Source: CAYGZQ01 sp964354375 [NCBI: uncultured Planctomycetota bacterium] (lineage in GTDB: Bacteria; JAJVIF01; JAPKYR01). Taken from it: a DNA stretch of 41,791 nt. The stretch is taken from NCBI GenBank assembly GCA_964354375.1, contig CAYGZQ010000033.1, positions 1-41,791 on the forward strand. Direction: 5' to 3'. Positions 25,063-32,439 of this stretch are shown here, piece by piece. Within the stretch, counting starts at the first letter, position 1; each line of letters opens with the position of its first letter. The translations under genes were made by a program, and so were the position numbers. Below the pieces are notes generated by a model, which was not told the DNA's origin, searched no databases, and saw only the letters and a program-made list of their open reading frames with translations.

Positions 25063-25590
25063 ATGAGCCATATCGCGGAACAACTTGAGATCAGGCTTTT
25101 CGGGTCGGAGGACTCGGTCAGCGAGCTTACGGGGCTCGTGAACCGCGCGTACAAGCAGCTTGGCGACATGGGGCTGAAGTATGTCGGGACCTGGCAGGGG
25201 GACGAGATGACCGAGAGGCGCATCACCGACGCGGAGTGCTATGTCGGGCTGCTCGACGGGCGGCTGGCGGCGACGATACTTCTCAGAAGTCCCGGGAAAA
25301 AGCGAGGTCCGGGCTGGTACTCGCGCGACGATGTGGCGGTGTTCGGACAGTTCGGGGTTGAGCCGGAACTGCGGGGGAGGGGGATAGGGTCGATGATGTT
25401 GAAGCGCGTGGAGGATCGCGCCAGGGAGATGGGCGCCGCCGAGCTCGCGCTCGATACCGCTGAGCCCGCCACGCATCTCATTGAATGGTACACGCGGCGC
25501 GGGTACAGATTCATCGAGTACGTGCAGTGGTCGGTCACGAACTACCGCAGCGTGATCATGAGCAAGACCCTGCGACCGGAGGACGAATAG
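25063..25590 (+). CDS. GNAT-family N-acetyltransferase
   Basis: This 175-aa protein transfers an acetyl group from acetyl-CoA to an unknown amine. The acetyl-CoA-binding loop is clear: GVEPELRGRGIGSMML, followed by AELALDTAEPATHLIEWYTRRGYRF is the usual C-terminal motif area. ATG 25063 is chosen because AGGA and a -10 hexamer sit just before it; an in-frame ATG at 25027 lies further upstream. It converges on the DUF5661-like gene with only 14 nt between stops. The substrate cannot be inferred. Confidence 0.86.
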   Translation: MSHIAEQLEIRLFGSEDSVSELTGLVNRAYKQLGDMGLKYVGTWQGDEMTERRITDAECYVGLLDGRLAATILLRSPGKKRGPGWYSRDDVAVFGQFGVEPELRGRGIGSMMLKRVEDRAREMGAAELALDTAEPATHLIEWYTRRGYRFIEYVQWSVTNYRSVIMSKTLRPEDE

Positions 25591-25604
25591 ACGCCACCGG
25601 GAAG

Positions 25605-25880
25605 TCAGTCCAGCTTGTACCAGAATTCGTCCGCTTCCTTCTCGAGTTTTGCGAGGCGCGTGTAGTAGTCGGGGAATTCATTCAGGTGAGCCAGGGCTAT
25701 CTTGCCGGTCATCGTGGGGTCGTCGTTGGTCACATTAGTGACCGGGTCGACGGTACCGTGTTCAAGCTCTACATCCAGCCCCATCCTGAACTGCTCTATA
25801 TTCCACTTGGTCCAGTCGATCCCCAGCCTTCGTCCGATCTCCGTGGCTTCATCGGTAGTGAAAGTCTTCTTTTGGGTCAT
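25605..25880 (-). CDS. DUF5661-like small protein
   Basis: This 91-aa protein starts at ATG 25880, which follows GGAGGA; the frame runs on to 25928. The sequence has the pattern KTFTTDEATEIGRRLGIDW, then QFRMGLDVELEHG, NVTNDDPTMTGKIALAHLNEFPDYYTRL, which I recognise as the DUF5661 family, a widespread small cytoplasmic protein of unknown function. It lies downstream of the Cys-rich protein gene in the same orientation. Confidence 0.8.
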   Translation of the reverse strand: MTQKKTFTTDEATEIGRRLGIDWTKWNIEQFRMGLDVELEHGTVDPVTNVTNDDPTMTGKIALAHLNEFPDYYTRLAKLEKEADEFWYKLD

Positions 25881-25962
25881 GATTACTCGGTCCTCCGGTT
25901 CGAATGAATTTGCGGGAACTATTTCCAACTACGGCTGACGTGGAGAAGCGCGATCTCCGGAA

Positions 25963-26181
25963 TCAAGGATTCAATTTGTCGGGAATCGGTTCATGCGCCC
26001 TGCGGCCGTACACTCTCTCATATGCTTTGCAGGCGGGACACATGCCTCCCTCGATGGTTTTCACGAACCAGAAAGCAAAACCTCTTTGAGCGCCACGGGC
26101 GGTCCTGCACATGGGGCATTGAAGGCACTGCCGGGCCAACTGCCTGTCTTTCTCGGTGATCTGGATATCGGCTACGGACAT
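25963..26181 (-). CDS. Small Cys-rich putative zinc-binding protein
   Basis: This 72-aa protein has C19, C22 and C25 (CLQCPMC) and C48, C51 (CPAC), a zinc-ribbon-like arrangement of two Cys clusters around a hydrophobic stretch (FAFWFVKTIEGGM). The N-terminus contains QITEKDRQLARQ. It probably binds zinc; the partner (protein or nucleic acid) is unknown. No Shine-Dalgarno site precedes the ATG. It lies 45 nt downstream of the SDR gene in the same direction. Confidence 0.6.
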   Translation of the reverse strand: MSVADIQITEKDRQLARQCLQCPMCRTARGAQRGFAFWFVKTIEGGMCPACKAYERVYGRRAHEPIPDKLNP

Positions 26182-26226
26182 GACGAGGGAGGAGGTTAGA
26201 GGAAATCGAGCGCCCTGTCAATCCGT

Positions 26227-27006
26227 CTATGTCTTCGGATCGTCCCACATCCGTCGGGTTTTCCTCATGGCGACCCTTATGAGCGAATCCTGCAGGCCTG
26301 CCGGAAGGCCGCTCGCCCATCTTGCGATTGACAGAGTGTACCAGGGGAACGCGATGAGTCGGGGGTTTCTTTCGAGGCGTTTGGCGATGATCCGCACCGC
26401 CCGGTCGACAGTGAGCCAGCCCGGCATGTCCCGGTAATGGGACTCGGTCATCGGAGTGTGCACGACACCGGGGCAGATGACGGTGATCTCGATGCCCTCG
26501 TCCCGGTATCGAAGCCTCAGACCCTCGCCATAGATTTTCACTGCGGCTTTGCTTGCGGAATAGGCGACCGACCATGGCAAGCCCATGTACGCGGCGATAG
26601 AGCTCACGATGGCGATCTGCCCACGGCGGCGTTTTCTCATTCTCTCGAGCGCCGGATGGATCGTGTTGAAGACGCCGTATACGTTCACGTCGAAGACTCG
26701 CGCCGTTCTTTCCTCGATCCTCTCATGTGGTTCGCCAATGCCTGCGTTTGCGATCACGAGGTCGAGCGGGGCCATGTCGTCGATTTTTTCGATCCACAGT
26801 TTCATTGCGTCGCCGTCAGTGACATCCAGCGCCGCTGCATTCACATTGGCGCCCTTGTCGCGGATGAGCGCGGCGACCTCGCCGATCCGCCTTTCATCGC
26901 GTCCGGTGAACGAGACCGTCACGCCTTCAGCGGCATAGGCCACGCAAAGGCCCTTCCCGATGCCTCCCGATCCGCCGGTTATCAGTATGGATTTGGGATT
27001 TTTCAT
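26227..27006 (-). CDS. Short-chain dehydrogenase/reductase
   Basis: This 259-aa NAD(P)-dependent oxidoreductase has the dinucleotide-binding loop TGGSGGIGKG, the structural NAG motif (VIANAGIG), and the catalytic Ser-Tyr-Lys in VSSIAAY ... YSASKAAVK. The C-terminal ~60 residues are longer and more basic than in classical SDRs and resemble the membrane-associated SDRs that act on lipid-like substrates. ATG 27006 is preferred because it begins the fold; an ATG at 27030 is possible. Substrate unknown. It lies downstream of the second large lipoprotein gene. Confidence 0.9.
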   Translation of the reverse strand: MKNPKSILITGGSGGIGKGLCVAYAAEGVTVSFTGRDERRIGEVAALIRDKGANVNAAALDVTDGDAMKLWIEKIDDMAPLDLVIANAGIGEPHERIEERTARVFDVNVYGVFNTIHPALERMRKRRRGQIAIVSSIAAYMGLPWSVAYSASKAAVKIYGEGLRLRYRDEGIEITVICPGVVHTPMTESHYRDMPGWLTVDRAVRIIAKRLERNPRLIAFPWYTLSIARWASGLPAGLQDSLIRVAMRKTRRMWDDPKT

Positions 27007-27117
27007 TTGTTGTCCGATCGGTTCGTGCAAGCCCGCAGCTCGCAGACCGAAGCTCAGGCAGGAGTTTAGACTGTCGGACCCGTTCCTTCAAATCGCGGTG
27101 CGGGGGCGGTCGATCCG

Positions 27118-29337
27118 TCAGTAGAGAGTCAGAGCGAATTCGTCGCAGATGAGTGGGAACACGGTTGGATTGGAGCTGTAATCATATCCGGAACCGTACT
27201 GCTTTCCTCCGAAGCAGACGCCGACGAACCCTTGGTTCTCGTCGATGACTTTCGGGACGGCGTACTTCGAAACGACGAATCCCGAGGCGAGTCCGCTCCA
27301 GCCGTTCGCAGGGTCTGCGGATTCGGTGGCCTGATCGTTGTAGCGGTAGTCAAGTCCGTCGATGTAGTCGAAGTTCATCTCGTTCCCGTCGGCGAAATCG
27401 TCCTTGGCGACCACATCGATCCTGTAATCCCAGGTCTGGAGGTAAGGGATGGTTATGCCGAGGGGTACCTCGGGGCTGTCGATCTCGGGAGTGCTGCAGA
27501 TGGAGTATCCGTGCGGGTAATCTCCCGAGTACCATGTGTCCGTGATACACGGGAAGTTGACCGAGCGTTTGTGAGCGAACTCAAAGAAGCAGGAAGAGGC
27601 GCCGTCGACCTGGGGCAGCTCGGGTGTAACGCAATATGAGACGGATCGTCTGGCAAACCACTGCGAAGGGCTCAGAATCAGGGACCCCGAAGAGTCCACG
27701 CCAAAGGTCTGCTGATTCGCCATCACGAAATGGCTGTAGTTCATGTCGACGTAGCTGCGAATCCGCCACATATCGGCGTTGTACTCGGACAGGTCCTCGA
27801 AACCCTCGATATCGATGAACGCGCGTTCGGACGGCTCCGAGTCCGACGAGGGGTAACCCTGGATTCCCCGGGCGACCACGTAAAGCATCCACTGCCCGTT
27901 GGCCTCGCTGCTCGCGATGTCGTGATGGTATGTCGATTCCGTGACAGTGCCGTCGGGGGCAAGCTCGAATGTCATTGGACCGAGAGCTTCGTACGGGTCC
28001 GCGGACCAGTAAACCAGATACTGCTCAGCTTCCGGGCAATCGTCCCAGTCGAGCGTGAAGCCTGTGATTTTTCCGTTCGCGTTCCTGTCGGCCCGGATCG
28101 TCACATTCTCCGGGGCTGCAGCTTTGGGGATTCCCTCGTAGATCTCGGCCTCATACATCATGTAGGCGGCAAGCGGTTTGGTCGGAGCGGGGGCGCTGAA
28201 TCCCTGGTTGTAGGTGCCAAGGGCGCAGATCGCGTGGACCAGAATCTCCTGGTGGTCGGCATCCCCCGGTGTGACATCCGGGATCGACACCTCGAATACC
28301 GCGATGTCCTGGTCCTGCGACACAAGGCTGGTTTCGTCGACGATGATCGGCGGCGAAAAGAGCGTTGGACTTTCGAGGACGATCTTGTCAAGCTCACCCA
28401 TCACCCCATCCGGGTTTGTTGTGCCGCCGTAGTCTCGTACGCCGATCCTGATCCTGAGATCCCTGCCGTTCAGGCCTGTGCCGGGATCGTAGAACGCTGT
28501 GGATCCGTTGTCCTCGACGGTGATCTGATAGGGCTCGGGCTGGTTTGCCTCCGGCGGGAAGTTGTTCACGTCTTGCGGGTCCCCGATCGGAGATTCCCAG
28601 CAGGCGTCAACAGCGTAGTTGAACTGCACGATGGGTTGGCCGCCGACCACCGGGAAGTGGATCACGTAGCGTCTCGTACAGTTCTTCGTCGCGGAGAACT
28701 TGTTCCGGGAACCGCTCTTCACGTAAAAAGAGGCGTCGGCACTGAGGTGATCCGCGAAATACTTGAATGCGTGCAGCGTGCAGTTGAAGCTCACGCCTTT
28801 CGAGCCGAGCAGACCCGGGGTGTAGCCGAGCAGACCTGGGGAGTAGAACTCGACCGGGTTCCACCAGCGCGTCCAGCCATCGGCGTTCAGAAGCCGCGTT
28901 TCATCCCAGTCGGCGAACTTCAGGGATGAGTCGTATGCACTCGCCGCAGTGCCCCTGGAGATGAGTATTCCCTTGACGTCGAAGCCGGTCAATGATGGGT
29001 CCGCGAAGGGGTGACTGAGCTTGACATTGAGATCGAACATGCCCGTCGGTATGTCCATGCTGTTCATGTGGATAGCCATGCCGATCGGGAACGGCGGCTG
29101 CAGGTAGGTCACGACATTCGCGTGAAAACCCGCCTCCCGAACAGGGACGATCTCAACCTGACCGGAGGCTGTGTCGATCGCGACCTGCCACATCCCCCAG
29201 AGAACGTGAGGGCCGGAAGAAGAAAAGGTTTTCCCGGGACAGAACGTCGGAGTCGTTGGTGCCTCGTGCCGATCTCCCGCACAACTCAAGGCGGTGAGCA
29301 CCAAAAGCAACAATGACCCTGCAACGAGTGTTCTCAC
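27118..29337 (-). CDS. Large secreted lipoprotein, paralogue of the 5810 lipoprotein
   Basis: This 739-aa protein has a lipoprotein-type signal ending TALSC (C19). Residues ~40-300 repeat the N-terminal domain of the 5810-8092 protein: HVLWGMWQVAID here versus HAVWGIYTMVID there, then FDVKGILIS versus FDVRAIIFL, and LLNADGWT versus LLNADDFT. A fibronectin-III-like module (~400-500, with LDWDDCPEAEQYLVYW) follows. The last ~220 residues are a jelly-roll-like domain (DIEGFEDLSEYNADMW...), as in the paralogue. It is probably anchored to the outer surface and binds a polymer or another cell; no enzyme motif is visible. A consensus promoter lies upstream. Confidence 0.8.
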   Translation of the reverse strand: MRTLVAGSLLLLVLTALSCAGDRHEAPTTPTFCPGKTFSSSGPHVLWGMWQVAIDTASGQVEIVPVREAGFHANVVTYLQPPFPIGMAIHMNSMDIPTGMFDLNVKLSHPFADPSLTGFDVKGILISRGTAASAYDSSLKFADWDETRLLNADGWTRWWNPVEFYSPGLLGYTPGLLGSKGVSFNCTLHAFKYFADHLSADASFYVKSGSRNKFSATKNCTRRYVIHFPVVGGQPIVQFNYAVDACWESPIGDPQDVNNFPPEANQPEPYQITVEDNGSTAFYDPGTGLNGRDLRIRIGVRDYGGTTNPDGVMGELDKIVLESPTLFSPPIIVDETSLVSQDQDIAVFEVSIPDVTPGDADHQEILVHAICALGTYNQGFSAPAPTKPLAAYMMYEAEIYEGIPKAAAPENVTIRADRNANGKITGFTLDWDDCPEAEQYLVYWSADPYEALGPMTFELAPDGTVTESTYHHDIASSEANGQWMLYVVARGIQGYPSSDSEPSERAFIDIEGFEDLSEYNADMWRIRSYVDMNYSHFVMANQQTFGVDSSGSLILSPSQWFARRSVSYCVTPELPQVDGASSCFFEFAHKRSVNFPCITDTWYSGDYPHGYSICSTPEIDSPEVPLGITIPYLQTWDYRIDVVAKDDFADGNEMNFDYIDGLDYRYNDQATESADPANGWSGLASGFVVSKYAVPKVIDENQGFVGVCFGGKQYGSGYDYSSNPTVFPLICDEFALTLY

Positions 29338-29456
29338 AGTGTTATCCTTGCGGTACAGGTCGGCATGACGCGGATAGCGGCGGCGTTCCGGCCAGCTTCT
29401 GAATCAGATGCCATAATGTGCCGCCTTGCTAGCCTTTCAACCCGAACGAATGCTAT

Positions 29457-29485
29457 ATTATAAGATAAAAAGGAAAGGCGGTCAA
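29457..29485 (-). promoter_or_regulatory. Sigma-70-type promoter of the 29337 lipoprotein gene
   Basis: On the minus strand, TTGACC (29480-29485) and a perfect TATAAT (29457-29462) are separated by 17 bp. The leader would be ~110 nt. Confidence 0.75.
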
Positions 29486-29570
29486 GGATTTCGTCTTAGT
29501 GAATATCTTATAGACTAGACGTTCCGGACACGGAAGGCACTGCTCGGCAGTCGAAAAAGTGATAACCCCA

Positions 29571-30998
29571 ATGCGCACCCGTTTCGCCCCTTCCCCTACA
29601 GGTCCGCCGCACCTCGGCTCGCTCCATACTGCCCTGTTCGCTTTTCTCGCCGCGAGGCACGCAGGCGGGACGTTCATCATCAGGATCGACGACACAGATG
29701 TTGCGCGGTCCAAACCCGAGTGGGAGAGGGACATTCTCTCGGCGCTGAAGTACATCGGGATGACATGGGACGAGGGCCCGTACCGGCAGTCGGAGAGGGG
29801 AGAGTTGTATGGCGAGGCCATAGATCGGCTTAAGGGCGACGGCTTCCTGTACCCCTGTTTCTGCACCGAGAACGATCTGGACCTGCAGCGTGCCGCAGCG
29901 AAGGCTGCGGGACGTCCGTATGTGTACGACGGCCGATGCAGATCGCGCAGCAGGGATGAGATGGATGACAGGCTGGGAAAGGGCGAAAGATGTGTCTGGC
30001 GGTTTCACGCCGATCCGAAGCGGCTTGGCGAGACCGTTGCGTTTCGCGACCTCGTCTGGGGAGACCAGATATTCAGAACGGAGCTGATCGGGGATTTCGT
30101 CTGCATCAGGGGGGACGGCAAGCCGACTTACATGCTGGTCAGCCCGCTCGACGACGTATCGATGGGCATCACGCACGTCATTCGCGGAGCGGACCATCTG
30201 CCAAACACGCCCTCCCAGATTCTGGTCCTCAGGGCACTTGGGCACGAGCCTCCCGAGTTCGGGCACCTGCCCCTGATCGTCGGGGTCGGCGGGAAAAAGC
30301 TCTCCAAGCGGGACGAGCTTACGGGTCTCGACGATATCAGGCGACATCTTCCCCAGGGACTTGTGAATCATCTCGCGCTGCTCGGCTGGACGCATCCCGA
30401 TGGGAAGGAGACTCTCTCCCTGGATGAGATCGAATCTTCTTTCGGTTTCGACAGGGTGTCCACGTCGCCTGCCGCGCACGATCCCGCACGGCTCGCCCAC
30501 CTGGAGCGGGAGCACCTGGCGAGAATGTCGCCCCAGGAAATGATCGACGCGTGGAAGCGCTCGGCGTTCTCTTCCGGCGTCGAGCTTGACGACGGAAGAA
30601 CGGACTGCGCCCGAATTGTGCTGGGAGTTGTGGGGGACGAGATAACGTCTCTGGAGTCGATCGGGCAGGATGTGATTCCTCTGACGGATGCGCCCGCGGA
30701 GGACGATTTGAGGAAAGCGTACGGGGAAATCGAGCCCGAGAAAGCTCTGACCGTGCTGGAACGGGTGCTCGAGACATCCCCGGACGCCAGAATGGATGTC
30801 ATCCGGGATCTCGCGTCGCAACATGGAAAGAAACACGTATACATGCCGCTAAGGCTTGCCCTGACCGGTCGACAACACGGGTATGAGCTGAGCAAACTGA
30901 TGCAGGCGTTCGGGGCGGAGGAAATCGATCGCAGGCTGGAGAGTGCTCGTAGGGTTCTGAGGGAGATGATCGGCGGTATGCAGGGATGTGGAAAATAG
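29571..30998 (+). CDS. gltX: Glutamyl-tRNA synthetase
   Basis: This 475-aa class I aminoacyl-tRNA synthetase charges tRNA-Glu (possibly also tRNA-Gln in organisms using the amidotransferase route). It has the N-terminal RFAPSPTGPPHLGSLHTALF with the HIGH-equivalent PHLG, the C-x-C-type insert region (YPCFCTEND), and the ATP-binding KLSKR loop (KMSKS equivalent). The C-terminal anticodon-binding helices are complete and the length is normal. ATG 29571 is chosen over an in-frame GTG at 29559. It is divergent from the lipoprotein and converges on the TIR cluster. Confidence 0.95.
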   Translation: MRTRFAPSPTGPPHLGSLHTALFAFLAARHAGGTFIIRIDDTDVARSKPEWERDILSALKYIGMTWDEGPYRQSERGELYGEAIDRLKGDGFLYPCFCTENDLDLQRAAAKAAGRPYVYDGRCRSRSRDEMDDRLGKGERCVWRFHADPKRLGETVAFRDLVWGDQIFRTELIGDFVCIRGDGKPTYMLVSPLDDVSMGITHVIRGADHLPNTPSQILVLRALGHEPPEFGHLPLIVGVGGKKLSKRDELTGLDDIRRHLPQGLVNHLALLGWTHPDGKETLSLDEIESSFGFDRVSTSPAAHDPARLAHLEREHLARMSPQEMIDAWKRSAFSSGVELDDGRTDCARIVLGVVGDEITSLESIGQDVIPLTDAPAEDDLRKAYGEIEPEKALTVLERVLETSPDARMDVIRDLASQHGKKHVYMPLRLALTGRQHGYELSKLMQAFGAEEIDRRLESARRVLREMIGGMQGCGK

Positions 30999-31031
30999 TG
31001 ACGGCGAATCGAGCAGGAGTCGAGTGGAGTC

Positions 31032-32429
31032 CTAGGGACCGGGTCGTTCCACAGGAGGCCACGGGGAATCATCGAGGGAGAAGAGAACCTCCACGCCCCT
31101 TTTCCTGAGGTCCGGGATATACTCGTCGATCGATCTCTTGTTCAGAGGATTCCCGCTCAGACCGACGGTGCAGCCTGCTCCCAAACCGGGGTTATTTGCC
31201 AGCGGGCTGATGTCCGTTATGTCGTTACCCCCAAGATAAAGAATTTTGAGGTTAGTCAGTTTCTCGAAGCCGGTGATGTCGGTCACGCCGCAGTCCTCGA
31301 GGTCGAGTTCCCTGAGATTGGGCAGCCAGAGAAGAGGTTGAACGTCCTTGATCTTGTTCTGCGACAGGCCCAGCTTCAGAAGATTCGTCAGACCGCGAAT
31401 CGGACTGATATCCGTCACATAGTTGAAATTCAGATTCAAATCTGTTAGGCCGGACATGCTTTCGAGCGGACCGATGTCGGTCAGACTGTTGAAGGAGAGC
31501 TTGAGCTTCTTCACATTGGCGCAGTACTGGATCCCTTCGAGATCGGTTATGTCCCAACCTTCGAGGTTGAGGTCGGTCAGGCGTTCGAGTTCGGACCGGT
31601 AGATGTCCTGGCATGGACCCTGCCCGAGAAAGCTCATGGCTTGCTCTACGGGAGTGCCCTCGTAGACACCCTCGCACGGCTTGCCGATGTTCATGCGGAT
31701 AAAAGCATCGAGCTTCCTGTCCCTGAAAACGACGACTGGATTTTCGTCTCCCGCGTTCTCCTGAGGATTGCCCGAGGAGCTCTCGTTCTGATCGCCTGCA
31801 GCGGGAAGAATCCCATCGTTGCGGAGCGCTTCCGGCAGCTCGATCAACGATCCGAGGATCCAGATGACCCTGAGACCTACGACGACAATCACAAAGATTG
31901 CCAGCGCGGTAAGTACGAGAGCCTGTATCGGAGAGGTCCGAATGCGAGGAATGGCGCCGGCTCCCGATCCCCGTGCACTCCCCGGGAATCCCGATGTCCT
32001 CGAACGCGGTTTCCTCACGAGCTTCAGAAGCTCGGCTATCATTGCGTCGTAATAGATGTGGGAATACTCGACCTTCTCACAGGTGGGCAGTGCCCTGAGA
32101 TCGGGCGGCAGGTTCTCCTGCGCGGGAAACTCGAACCCGTCTTTCAAAAGTGAGACGACATTCCGGCGCATCGCGATCGCGTAGGCTATCTCCCGCCTCA
32201 GCCAGTCGTTTTCGTTCGAGCACCTGTCCAGCGATCCGGGACCCAGGATGACAAGAAAATTCTCAGCCAGCTCGATCTCCCGAAGAATCCTGTCGTCGAA
32301 CTGTTGCGACCCCAGGTCGTCGACATCGATGAACGACCTGACCCCGTGGTCCGAAAGCCCTGTGCGAATCGCGCGCGCTGTCTCGGCCCCGGTCTCTCTT
32401 CGATAGCTTATGAACAGGTCGTATGCCAT
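31032..32429 (-). CDS. TIR - membrane helix - leucine-rich-repeat receptor-like protein
   Basis: This 465-aa protein has an N-terminal TIR domain (residues 1-140; DLFISYRRETGAE, FIDVDDLGSQQFD, LGPGSLDRC). The helix NDWLRREIAYAI places E80 where TIR NAD-consuming enzymes have their catalytic Glu. A basic linker (140-168) precedes one transmembrane helix (~169-194). After a low-complexity Ser/Gly/Asn linker, residues ~283-415 hold about six 22-residue LRRs of the internalin/SDS22 kind (LTDLNLNFNYVTDISPI...). The positive-inside rule puts TIR in the cytoplasm and LRRs outside. Its ATG lies 10 nt after the stop of the next TIR gene, so they are co-transcribed. Ligand and output are unknown. Confidence 0.85.
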   Translation of the reverse strand: MAYDLFISYRRETGAETARAIRTGLSDHGVRSFIDVDDLGSQQFDDRILREIELAENFLVILGPGSLDRCSNENDWLRREIAYAIAMRRNVVSLLKDGFEFPAQENLPPDLRALPTCEKVEYSHIYYDAMIAELLKLVRKPRSRTSGFPGSARGSGAGAIPRIRTSPIQALVLTALAIFVIVVVGLRVIWILGSLIELPEALRNDGILPAAGDQNESSSGNPQENAGDENPVVVFRDRKLDAFIRMNIGKPCEGVYEGTPVEQAMSFLGQGPCQDIYRSELERLTDLNLEGWDITDLEGIQYCANVKKLKLSFNSLTDIGPLESMSGLTDLNLNFNYVTDISPIRGLTNLLKLGLSQNKIKDVQPLLWLPNLRELDLEDCGVTDITGFEKLTNLKILYLGGNDITDISPLANNPGLGAGCTVGLSGNPLNKRSIDEYIPDLRKRGVEVLFSLDDSPWPPVERPGP

Positions 32430-32439
32430 CGCGATAAAC

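Noticed and set aside
27730-28929. A 399-codon plus-strand frame
   Set aside because: Antisense shadow of the second large lipoprotein, which has a signal peptide and promoter.
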